34,145 bases of DNA from contig JBNJFP010000032.1 of assembly GCA_051746985.1 (NCBI GenBank), forward strand, positions 1 to 34,145, read 5' to 3'. Every line of letters starts with the position of its first letter. Position 1 is the stretch's first letter. The DNA is from Fodinibius sp051746985 (GTDB taxonomy: Bacteria; Bacteroidota; Rhodothermia; Balneolales; Balneolaceae). Position numbers and translations under genes: made by a program. A model generated the notes under the pieces. That model made no database searches. It was not told the DNA's origin and worked only from the letters and a program-made list of their open reading frames with translations. This document shows positions 1 through 7,691 of the stretch, piece by piece.

Positions 1-165
1 GTGGAAGGGGATAAAGAAATTGGTCTTAATGATATCGGTCGAATTAAAATTCGTACCACCAAGCCACTTTTTTACGACAGCTATAAGCGCAATCGCAAAA
101 CAGGCAGCATTATTCTGATCGACGAGTTCACCAACGAAACGGTTGGTGCAGGCATGATTTTGTAA
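1..165 (+). CDS. cysN: Sulfate adenylyltransferase subunit 1, C-terminal end (partial)
   Basis: The first 54 codons are open from base 1 and end in TAA at 163-165. The peptide runs through DSYKRNRKTGSIILIDEFTN and ends VGAGMIL, the hallmark C-terminus of the GTPase subunit (CysN) of ATP sulfurylase, which with CysD makes adenosine 5'-phosphosulfate in the cytoplasm during sulfate assimilation. The GTPase domain lies outside the window. The protein stops straight after GAGMIL, so no APS-kinase (CysC) domain is fused behind it here. No further sulfate gene follows on this side; the next gene is an unrelated polysaccharide exporter. Confidence 0.85.
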   Translation: MEGDKEIGLNDIGRIKIRTTKPLFYDSYKRNRKTGSIILIDEFTNETVGAGMIL

Positions 166-359
166 AAACCGAAGATGATGATTCATTATTTTTTTAAAAA
201 TTAAAGAAATGTATTCACGTTCATTGTGATGACTCAAGACAGTAAATCGGGTTCATAATAAATGATGTTGTTTTAAGAATTTATTTTTTACTTTAGTCAT
301 GCATTTTGCCCACAGCAAAAAGCCCATTTCATTTAAAAATTTATTGCAATTTCTCACAG

Positions 360-2810
360 ATGGTGTTTTTTAAGAAAGTACTTAGCATATCAGTCGTAAT
401 TACTATTTTCTCATTATTTTTTGTTGTAAACGTTTTTGCCCAAGACATTGGGTCGGTAGATTTTGAGAGTTTAAAATCCTCTGACCTTTCTGATCAGCAG
501 GTAGAACGATTGTGGGAGCGTGCCCAAGATCAAGGTTATTCCGTATCTGAACTTGAGCAAATGGCTATAGCAAGGGGAATGGCTCCTTCGGAAGTAAGTA
601 AGCTGGTACGTAGGGTACGTAGCCTCAGAATGCAAGGAGGAGGAGAAGATTCCGACCCGCAATCTGATCAGATGAGAACTGTTTCTGATGATTCTAATTT
701 TAGGATGAGCCCAGATAGTTTAAAGCAAGATACTCTTGATCGCAGAATTTTTGGTGCTGATCTTTTTCGAAGAGATAAAGTAACATTTACTCCATCTCTT
801 AATATTCCTACTCCAGAAGATTATCAATTGGGACCAGGTGATCAGCTTGTAATTGATATTTGGGGTGCAGCGGAGCAAACATACGAGGTAACCGTATCTA
901 ATGAAGGGACAATATCGATAGCTAATATAGGTCCGATTTATGTAAACGGAATGGAGATGGATAAAGCTCGAGAGAGAATTAAAAGCTCCCTTGCGCAAAT
1001 CTACTCTGGTCTGGAGGCAGAAGGTGATGAGCCTACCGATACACAAGCCCGAATATCACTGGGTAATGTCAGAAGTATAAATGTAACAGTCTTGGGTGAA
1101 ACCCGCTTCCCGGGAACGTATAGCGTTCCTTCACTTGCAACAGTATTTAATGCTTTATACTCAGCAGGAGGACCAGATTCAACGGGAACCTTTCGTAAGA
1201 TTGAAGTAATTAGAGGAGATAGTGTTGCTGCAACATTAGATATTTATGACTTCTTGGTTTATGGTAGTCAGAAAGATAACATTCGGTTGCGCGATCAAGA
1301 TATTATTAAAATTGATCCATACATATCGCGTGTTGAAATGGAAGGAAGAACGAAGCGTAATGGAATTTTTGAACTCGAAGATGGGGAAACTGTTCAGAAT
1401 CTAATTACTTTTGCTGGTGGATTTTCTTCTGATGCCTACTCTGAACGATTAAAAGTCGTGGGTAATACAGGTTCCCAGAAACAGATAAATGACATAAGGT
1501 TTCCAGATGAGAAAAATTTTAAGCTTCAAGATGGGGACAGCGTACACGTAGGCAAAGTGTTGGATCGATTTGCTAACAAAATTGAGATAGAAGGGGCGGT
1601 TTTTCGAGAAGGTGATTATGAGTTAAAAGATTCAACTACTGTCTCTTCATTGATAGAGCGTGCTGAGGGCATAAGGGAAGATGCCTTTATGAATCGAGGG
1701 CTCATTTATAGAGAAAAAGATGACTTATCGACAGAAGTAGTTTCATTTAATCTTAGAGATTTACTTAACGATCCCGAAAAACACGATATTGAATTACAGC
1801 GTAATGATATTGTTAGAATTTCATCAATTTTTGATCTGCAGGATGATTACACAATATCAGTAGTTGGGGCTGTTCAAGATCCTGGAACGTTTGAGTATGC
1901 AGATAATATGACGTTGGAAGATGTTATTCTTCAGGCTGATGGTTTTAGAGAATCAGCGGCTCCTTATCGAATTGAAGTCTCGCGACGAATCACGGATGGA
2001 GACTCAGCTTATGTTCCTAAAGAAACAGCAGATATACATCGCTTTAAGGTTGATGAAGATTTAGAACTTGATGAAGATATTGCAAATTTTAGGTTAAAAC
2101 CGTTTGACAGAGTATATATTCGCAATGCCCCCTCTTATGTAGAGCAGCAGCAAGTAGAGATCAAAGGAGAGGTGCTGTTTCCGGGAGAATATACGCTTGA
2201 TGAACAAGATATGCGTATATCAGATTTAATACAACGAGCTGGCGGTTTAACCGAGTATGCTTATCCAGCTGGAGGAAATTTGACTCGAGAGATGGATCAA
2301 AACGTAGATACGGCCTACATAAATATCCCCGATACGGTTGAATCGTCGGAGGGGTTAGAACAGCAGACAACAAAAGTGGGGATCCAAATGGATAAAATAA
2401 TTAATAATCCAGGTTCCGAAGAAGATCTGATTCTTGAAGAGGGGGATGTTTTGGAGGTTCCCAAGGAATTACAAACTGTACAAATTTCCGGTGAGGTTTT
2501 GTATCCTGTAAGTGTACGATATCGGGATAATTTATCGCTAAAAGATTATCTACGAGCAGCAGGTGGTGCTTCTGATGAGGGTAAACCCAAAGATGCCTAT
2601 ATTGTTTATGCAAATGGTGAAGTTGATAGAGCCAGTAAGTTTTTATTCTTTAGGAATTATCCTGATGTCCGACCTGGTGCTACGATTTATGTTCCTCGCA
2701 AAGAACAGGAACGAGACTTAACACCGCAAGAACGTATTAGTATTTATTCGACAATCGTATCGATGGCTGCTATAGTAACCAATACTATTTTTCAAGTACG
2801 AAGAAATTAG
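360..2810 (+). CDS. Polysaccharide export protein with six SLBB domains (Wza-like)
   Basis: Predicted outer-membrane exopolysaccharide translocon component. I chose ATG 360 (816 aa) because it puts a signal peptide at the start (MVFFKK, about 20 hydrophobic residues, cleavage after NVFA); an upstream in-frame TTG at 306 would put 18 polar residues before it. A Poly_export domain lies at about residues 154-235 (QLGPGDQLVIDIWG). Six SLBB-type beta-grasp repeats begin near 240, 325, 408, 498, 598 and 707, each with a G-x-V/F-x-x-PG-like turn followed by a Leu/Ile helix and AGG or ADG. The C-terminus is hydrophobic (TIVSMAAIVTNTIF), as expected for a membrane-crossing end. There is no lipobox Cys, unlike E. 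coli Wza. No Wzc-like kinase or polymerase follows; downstream are only a truncated glycosyltransferase and an exosortase-like gene. The family call is firm, the exported polymer is unknown. Confidence 0.88.
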   Translation: MVFFKKVLSISVVITIFSLFFVVNVFAQDIGSVDFESLKSSDLSDQQVERLWERAQDQGYSVSELEQMAIARGMAPSEVSKLVRRVRSLRMQGGGEDSDPQSDQMRTVSDDSNFRMSPDSLKQDTLDRRIFGADLFRRDKVTFTPSLNIPTPEDYQLGPGDQLVIDIWGAAEQTYEVTVSNEGTISIANIGPIYVNGMEMDKARERIKSSLAQIYSGLEAEGDEPTDTQARISLGNVRSINVTVLGETRFPGTYSVPSLATVFNALYSAGGPDSTGTFRKIEVIRGDSVAATLDIYDFLVYGSQKDNIRLRDQDIIKIDPYISRVEMEGRTKRNGIFELEDGETVQNLITFAGGFSSDAYSERLKVVGNTGSQKQINDIRFPDEKNFKLQDGDSVHVGKVLDRFANKIEIEGAVFREGDYELKDSTTVSSLIERAEGIREDAFMNRGLIYREKDDLSTEVVSFNLRDLLNDPEKHDIELQRNDIVRISSIFDLQDDYTISVVGAVQDPGTFEYADNMTLEDVILQADGFRESAAPYRIEVSRRITDGDSAYVPKETADIHRFKVDEDLELDEDIANFRLKPFDRVYIRNAPSYVEQQQVEIKGEVLFPGEYTLDEQDMRISDLIQRAGGLTEYAYPAGGNLTREMDQNVDTAYINIPDTVESSEGLEQQTTKVGIQMDKIINNPGSEEDLILEEGDVLEVPKELQTVQISGEVLYPVSVRYRDNLSLKDYLRAAGGASDEGKPKDAYIVYANGEVDRASKFLFFRNYPDVRPGATIYVPRKEQERDLTPQERISIYSTIVSMAAIVTNTIFQVRRN

Positions 2811-2920
2811 TTTTTCTAATATCTTGATATTGAAAACTGGGATATAAGTGTTTTCATTGGAGCCATCTTTAATCTACTATATAGAATAAATGCAGGTGCA
2901 TCCCTTGGGTAATAGCCTGA

Positions 2921-3163
2921 TATCCAGTTTATCTATCCGATAGTACACAGGTCGCCTTTCTTGAGGCATCGGTTTATTTCTATAATCGGTACCACCGACC
3001 ATTTACCCAACGAATATATGATCGGATAGCAGGCAGTAAGTATAAACTAATAGTCATCAGCCGTCATCTAAAGGGACTCAGAACGTGGTTTTATATGATG
3101 CGGGTAATCGGGGTGGGAGCGGCAAAATTGGTCCACGATGTGTTCGGTATCTATAAAAAGTAG
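2921..3163 (+). pseudogene. C-terminal remnant of a family 2 glycosyltransferase
   Basis: An 80-codon frame is open from just after a TGA at 2918-2920 to TAG 3161-3163, with no start codon at its beginning. It contains DSTQVAFLEASVYFYNRYHR, then a basic amphipathic stretch ending LVHDVFGIYKK. This resembles the last 70-80 residues of rhamnosyltransferase-type GT2 enzymes, where an ST-Q motif follows the catalytic domain and leads into a YFY-KH-type membrane-associated tail. No GT-A domain is found upstream, since the exporter ends only about 110 bases before. I infer a 5'-truncated gene left after deletion or recombination in the polysaccharide locus. The rest of the 435-base stretch 2811-3245 holds nothing else I can recognise. 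A chance open frame is possible but less likely given the motif. Confidence 0.55.
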
Positions 3164-3245
3164 CAGCCCTACTATATGCTGTGTTTTGTGTGGAAGCTTA
3201 GCTGTAATTTAATATATTCTGCTAAAAGCAAGAAGGACGGCTTAT

Positions 3246-3779
3246 ATGGAATGGCTTAAATCTGATGTATCGAAGTTTCTACTCAAGGTGGTGGGCATTT
3301 ATCTACTTTGGTATCTTGTGTATGAGTTATGGCTGTTGCCCTACGGGCGGCTGGATGAATGGCTAACAACTAATATTGTTGCCGTTTCTGCAGGAATATT
3401 AGACCTGGCGGGATATGACTTTTACGCCATCGGCAGATTGATTGGCATCGAAGATTCCGCCGGTATTTATTTGGTGAATGGATGCAGCGGCATCTCGGAG
3501 ATTGGTTTATTTATAGGGCTCGTTATTGCTTATCCTGGAGCTTGGGTCCCACGAATAGCATTTATTTTTATTGGGATTGGCATCATTTACCTCGTCAATA
3601 TTATCCGTATTGTGGTGTTGGCCATCACGCAGATGCAAGCCCCCGAACTGTTTACCGTATCCAATGACTATTCGACGATGGCAATATTTTATATCGTTAT
3701 TTTCATGCTCTGGGTTATTTGGGCTAATTTTGGGGATAACGAATCCCTTACTGGAAGTTTCATCTCAGCGAATTCATAA
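3246..3779 (+). CDS. Exosortase/archaeosortase family protein, probably degenerate
   Basis: A 177-aa integral membrane protein with about four to five hydrophobic helices (residues 10-33, 45-60, 80-98, 103-127, 143-160). The family signature is visible: the active-site Cys80 in NGCSGI and Arg121 in NIIRIVVL. Exosortases are membrane transpeptidases that process proteins carrying a C-terminal sorting tail, usually in EPS-producing Gram-negatives. In Bacteroidota members that I know, the third conserved residue is His in an S-HDY-type motif; here the motif is SNDYST, with Asn140 in its place. At 177 aa it is a short form lacking the EpsI-like extension. Neighbours are an exporter, a GT2 remnant and a broken membrane-protein gene, which suits an EPS/exosortase locus losing function. 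No target protein with a sorting tail is seen in the window. Family call is solid; activity is doubtful. Confidence 0.8.
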   Translation: MEWLKSDVSKFLLKVVGIYLLWYLVYELWLLPYGRLDEWLTTNIVAVSAGILDLAGYDFYAIGRLIGIEDSAGIYLVNGCSGISEIGLFIGLVIAYPGAWVPRIAFIFIGIGIIYLVNIIRIVVLAITQMQAPELFTVSNDYSTMAIFYIVIFMLWVIWANFGDNESLTGSFISANS

Positions 3780-4266
3780 ATGATGAGCTTTCAGTTAAAG
3801 ATCCCAATGTTTGATTGGTTGCAATTTATAGTAAGCGGCTGCTTCTTGCTGCGATAGTTGTAGCCGATTATATAATTCTGTGGATACCCACCCGCATCTT
3901 GTTAACTGATAAAATTGTTCATCCTCAGACAGAAACATTAGCTACAACTTCTGATGCCGTTACCTCAACAATGAATGGGGGGATCGCTGCTGATTTATTA
4001 TTTGATAGGGGATGTCAGCAAAGAGCTGCATTACCGATCAGGGTTCGGCTTCTATTTTTTAATAGCGACTGTGTCGCTGCTTTTTGTCACGCTGCACCTA
4101 AAGCCGTTTCTGATTTTGCTGGAATTCATTTAGTCGGCTCCATTTTGGCCTACCTTTTTTACTGTTGGGATTTTTGGGCTTATCATGGGGATTTACTCTT
4201 ACCGATGCCATCAACGGCTATCTTGTTCCGTCCCTTTCGCTGGCACTCGTCCGCGCTCGTTATTAG
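3780..4266 (+). pseudogene. Frameshifted exosortase-associated membrane protein gene
   Basis: No single frame reads through, but successive frames join into a plausible membrane protein. ATG 3780 gives MMSFQLKIPMFDWLQFI and runs into a stop at about 3855. A second frame, open from about 3815, gives SKRLLLAAIVVADYIILWIP and continues to about 4010. The first frame resumes at 4011 (DVSKELHYRSGFGFYFLI, then LLFVTLHLKPFLILLEFI) and stops at TAG 4131-4133. The third frame from about 4132 gives a further membrane-like segment (LHFGLPFLLLGFLGLSWGF, then a DAINGYLVPSLSL stretch) ending at TAG 4264-4266. Bacteroidota exosortase genes are commonly followed by a short membrane protein of this kind, so I infer its decayed version. 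A 159-codon frame (3815-4294) passes through the region, but its second half loses the hydrophobic pattern. Sequencing or assembly error is the alternative. Confidence 0.6.
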
Positions 4267-4352
4267 TGGAATGGTAGAAGTCCATACGCAATAGCGGCTT
4301 TTTTCTTATCATCCATTAGATAAGCATAAATTTTTGATATGATTTCCTGCTT

Positions 4353-5672
4353 ATGGATGCCAAAACCGTAGCTAAAAATCTTTTTCTGGAGGCACTTGAG
4401 CTTTGTTCACCCGAGGCAGTCGTAGAGCAAACACTGCAGGTTTCGGAGGGTTCCATTCATGTGGATCATTTCGATGCGTTGATAAATGGACCAATTCATC
4501 TTTTTGCCGTAGGGAAGGCGGCCATATCTATGTATGAGGGGGCCATCAGCAAATTGCAGTCCCATCCGGTTCAAAGCCTGGTAATAACCTCAGAAGCCAA
4601 TCAGGCAAAGCGATGCCAAGCCAACGAGGTGCTGATCGGAAGCCATCCCACGCCCGATAAAAACAGCCTTAAGGCCGGAGAACGTGCGATTCGGTTTATG
4701 GAAGGCATCCCTGAAAAAGCTACGTTACTTAATCTAATATCAGGAGGTACATCATCCCTTTTAAGTATGCCGGCCGCTGGAATTTCGATTTCAGCACTTT
4801 CCAGGACGTTTGATCTGCTCAACAAAAGTGGGGCAGCCATCCATCAGATTAATACCGTGCGTAAGCATTGCTCTCAAATAAAAGGAGGGCAACTGCTCCG
4901 ACATGTTTTCTCCGACATCACAATAATAAATTTAGCTATCTCGGATGTGCCCAACGACGACCTGTCAATTATTGGTAGTGGACCCACTGTTTCGGATAAT
5001 TCTACTTTTGGTGATGCCCGGTATATTTTAAAACAATTTAAGTTGTGGCAGTCCATTCCTGGGGAGGTCCGAAAGCACATCCAAAAGGGCGTTTGTGGAG
5101 AAATTCCAGAAACGGTTAAGCCTGATGAGCAGATCGCACAGAACATATACTCCAAAGTGATAAGTTCAGCTTCTAAGCTGGCCAGCACTATTGCCGATCT
5201 TGCCAAAAACAAAGGGTTTGAGGTGGTTATTGCAGATCAGCCATTTAATGACGACGTGAAGGTGGTAGCTTCAGAAATTGCTGAGGTGGCGTTGGCTGTG
5301 GAGGCTGAAAAATCAGAAGGCAGCAGCCCCGAACTGCTTATTTATTGGGGAGAAAGCACGGTTAAAGTGATCGGCGAAGGCAAAGGGGGACGGAATCAAG
5401 AGCTTGCGCTGCGGGGCGCTCAAAAGATTGCTGGACATGGAAACATCATATGGCTGAGTGCGGGCACCGACGGCGTCGATGGTCCCACCGATGCTGCAGG
5501 CGCTCTTGTCGATGGGGATACGATCCGGAAAGCAAAAGTTAAGAATATCAATCCTGAAACCTATTTAGCTAAAAACGATTCCTATCATTTTCACCAACAA
5601 CTGGGCACATTATTTAAAACAGGGGCTACTGGTAATAATGTGATGGACGTGGTATTGGTTATGGTTGAATGA
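4353..5672 (+). CDS. Glycerate 2-kinase (DUF4147/MOFRL family)
   Basis: A 439-aa cytoplasmic enzyme expected to phosphorylate D-glycerate with ATP to 2-phosphoglycerate, feeding lower glycolysis. The N-terminal DUF4147 domain (about 1-250) shows FAVGKAAI at 51-58, SGGTSSLL at 130-137, NTVRKHCSQIKGGQL at 167-181 and SDVPNDDLSIIGSGPTV after it, all conserved in this class. The C-terminal MOFRL domain (about 325-436) carries the diagnostic GKGGRNQELAL and a SAGTDGVDGPTDAAGA stretch. Length is typical (about 420-450 aa). It stands alone after the broken exosortase locus, 111 bases before the VWA gene. The product, 2-phosphoglycerate, is also the product of GpmI encoded further along, but nothing links their expression. 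Confidence 0.9.
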   Translation: MDAKTVAKNLFLEALELCSPEAVVEQTLQVSEGSIHVDHFDALINGPIHLFAVGKAAISMYEGAISKLQSHPVQSLVITSEANQAKRCQANEVLIGSHPTPDKNSLKAGERAIRFMEGIPEKATLLNLISGGTSSLLSMPAAGISISALSRTFDLLNKSGAAIHQINTVRKHCSQIKGGQLLRHVFSDITIINLAISDVPNDDLSIIGSGPTVSDNSTFGDARYILKQFKLWQSIPGEVRKHIQKGVCGEIPETVKPDEQIAQNIYSKVISSASKLASTIADLAKNKGFEVVIADQPFNDDVKVVASEIAEVALAVEAEKSEGSSPELLIYWGESTVKVIGEGKGGRNQELALRGAQKIAGHGNIIWLSAGTDGVDGPTDAAGALVDGDTIRKAKVKNINPETYLAKNDSYHFHQQLGTLFKTGATGNNVMDVVLVMVE

Positions 5673-5783
5673 CAGGGCGATAGATCAGAATAAAAATTAG
5701 TTCAACTTTCGAACAATTTGGTTTATTTTTAGCTGTTATTTATCCTCACACTCATTTATTTATACCGTAATTGAAGTTCGTTT

Positions 5784-6818
5784 ATGATTTGGCAGGATAG
5801 CGTTTATTTGTGGTTTCTTCTGGTGATTCCATTGCTGGTTGCGGCTAACTGGTGGTACAGCAAGCGTTTAGATAAAAAACGAAAATCGTTCTTTGGGGCT
5901 GAGCTTTTTGAGAATCTCCGACTTGGATTTTGGCCACTGGGCAAAAAGATCAGGATGATTGCCCTTTATTCAGGGATGGCGTTGCTGATTATTGCCGCGG
6001 CGGGACCTAAAATCGGTACCGAAGTTCGAGAGGTAAAACGTCAAGGCGTTGATCTGTTGATAGGCCTTGATTTGTCGGACAGCATGAATGCCGAAGATGT
6101 AAAACCGAGCCGGCTCGAAAAGGCCAAATATGAGGTTTCCAGGCTCATAGAGCGTTTGAATGGGGACCGTGTGGGGCTGGTCGTTTTTACCGGCGAAGCC
6201 TATCTTCAGGCGCCGATGACACTTGATTATTCGGCATTACGGTTATTTTTAAATATTGCTGAAACCGATCAAATGCCGTCATCATCAACGAACTTCAGGT
6301 CAGCGATGGAAACAGCATCCGAAGCGTTTAAATCTGTTGATGAAGAAGGGCAGGACACGCAGGCGTCAAAAGTATTTTTAGTTATTTCGGATGGCGAAAA
6401 TCATGGTGAAGGTTACGATGAGGCTTTACGCCAGCTACAGGAACAGAGCGTAGCTATTTATACATTGGGAATTGGAACCGAGTCGGGGACAACTATTCCT
6501 TTGTATGATGAAAATGGATCGCGTATTGGCTACAAACGCGATCAGGACGGTAAAGTAGTAACCAGCAAGTTACAGACCAGCGTCTTGCGTTCCATTGCCG
6601 ACGAGGCCGATGGTAAATATTATGAAATACGAAGCGGAAGTTCGGGTATGGATCGTTTTTTGGGGCGGTTGGATGAGCTGCAACAAGGGGAGTTTTCCAG
6701 TCAGGAATATGCTGATTTTAAAAACCAATACCAGTGGTTGGCAGGCGTAGGCTTGTTTTTTTTGCTCATTGGGATGGTGTTTCCATCTTTTAAGTTCGGA
6801 AAACATAAAGAAATGTAA
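5784..6818 (+). CDS. VWA domain membrane protein, BatA/BatB-like
   Basis: A 344-aa inner-membrane protein of the Bacteroides aerotolerance (Bat) type. The N-terminus has two helices (about 7-23 and 57-73, the second in MALLIIAAAGPKIG), then a periplasmic von Willebrand A domain from about 88. The metal-ion adhesion site is intact: DLSDSM at 96-101, a Thr in the TLDYSALR region and ISDGENHGEG later. A final helix (WLAGVGLFFLLIGMVF) closes the protein. Bat proteins usually sit in an operon with a MoxR ATPase and a DUF58 protein. Here the gene is alone, followed by a HAD phosphatase and then a convergent DUF4175 gene, while a MoxR ATPase lies 23 kb away at 29822-30838. BatA and BatB are hard to separate without alignment; the C-terminal form looks more BatB-like. 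Confidence 0.85.
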   Translation: MIWQDSVYLWFLLVIPLLVAANWWYSKRLDKKRKSFFGAELFENLRLGFWPLGKKIRMIALYSGMALLIIAAAGPKIGTEVREVKRQGVDLLIGLDLSDSMNAEDVKPSRLEKAKYEVSRLIERLNGDRVGLVVFTGEAYLQAPMTLDYSALRLFLNIAETDQMPSSSTNFRSAMETASEAFKSVDEEGQDTQASKVFLVISDGENHGEGYDEALRQLQEQSVAIYTLGIGTESGTTIPLYDENGSRIGYKRDQDGKVVTSKLQTSVLRSIADEADGKYYEIRSGSSGMDRFLGRLDELQQGEFSSQEYADFKNQYQWLAGVGLFFLLIGMVFPSFKFGKHKEM

Positions 6819-6899
6819 ATAGGTTAACAGATCCCCGGATTAGGCAATACCCACAAAAGTAGCTGAAAAAAATTAAACGATATACCCTTCAATTCAATT

Positions 6900-7658
6900 A
6901 TGATAAAACTCTTTATTACCGATCTCGACGGCTGTATTTCCACTCCTTTTCAAACCCCTGATTGGGACCTGCTTTCACAGATTCGCAGGCTGAACGAGCA
7001 AAGTGTTCATGATATGGCGGTGCCTTCGCTATCTATTTGCTCGGGACGTCCATTTCCCTACGTCGAAGCCGTGGCACAATGGCTCGGGATTGAGAACCAT
7101 GTAGTATTTGAGAGCGCCGGTGTTTATGAGCTCACTACCAATGAGATTCGGTTATTACCTGCTTTTGACGATGAGGCGGCCGAGCAGGTTCATGAGCTTA
7201 AGCAGTGGCTGCATGAGGAGATTGTGCCACTGTATGACGGACTCATTATCGAGTTTACTAAAAAGATGGACGCTGGAATTATTCATTTGGATACCAACGT
7301 AATACAGGATATTTATCCTAAGGTATTAGAATACGTCAATGAAAACTATCCCCGCTTCGAGGTTCACGATACCGATGTCTCTATTAACATAATTTTGGCA
7401 GAAAACAATAAGCGAAATGGAATCAGAGAGTTGTGCAAAATTTTAGATCTTGACCCCAAAGAGGTCGCCTATATTGGTGATAGCAGTGGTGATATTCCGG
7501 GTCTTAAAACAGTAGGCAAACCATTTGCACCACGCAATGCTGCAGAAGCCGTCAAGGAGCACGCCCAGGTAATTGATGCCGAAGTAACCGAGGCTGTTCT
7601 GCAGGCCTACCGCGCTATCATCAAAGAAAATCGCAAGAAATTAGCCGCAGCCGAATGA
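6900..7658 (+). CDS. HAD-IIB family phosphatase (sucrose-phosphatase / phosphoglycolate phosphatase-like)
   Basis: A 252-aa soluble hydrolase with all HAD motifs: DLDG at 8-11 (nucleophile Asp8, acid Asp10), motif II SICSGR at 45-50, the catalytic Lys in NNKRNGI at about 171, and the Mg-binding GDSSGD at 193-198. The cap between about 85 and 165 is the alpha/beta C2B type of HAD-IIB enzymes such as sucrose-6-phosphate, mannosyl-3-phosphoglycerate and archaeal phosphoglycolate phosphatases. Substrate cannot be read from the sequence; compatible-solute or sugar phosphates are possible. ATG 6900 directly precedes the first motif (MIKLFITDLDG), as usual. It follows the VWA gene by 81 bases and is convergent with the DUF4175 gene, with 33 bases between their stops. 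Confidence 0.85.
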   Translation: MIKLFITDLDGCISTPFQTPDWDLLSQIRRLNEQSVHDMAVPSLSICSGRPFPYVEAVAQWLGIENHVVFESAGVYELTTNEIRLLPAFDDEAAEQVHELKQWLHEEIVPLYDGLIIEFTKKMDAGIIHLDTNVIQDIYPKVLEYVNENYPRFEVHDTDVSINIILAENNKRNGIRELCKILDLDPKEVAYIGDSSGDIPGLKTVGKPFAPRNAAEAVKEHAQVIDAEVTEAVLQAYRAIIKENRKKLAAAE

Positions 7659-7691
7659 GCAAACTTGTTCCACTTTTAGTATATAAAAAAA

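Noticed and set aside
3815..4294. A 159-codon open frame after the exosortase as an intact gene
   Set aside because: Its start is TTG, the hydrophobic pattern breaks in the second half, and other frames carry clearer membrane segments over the same bases. Treated as a frameshifted pseudogene.
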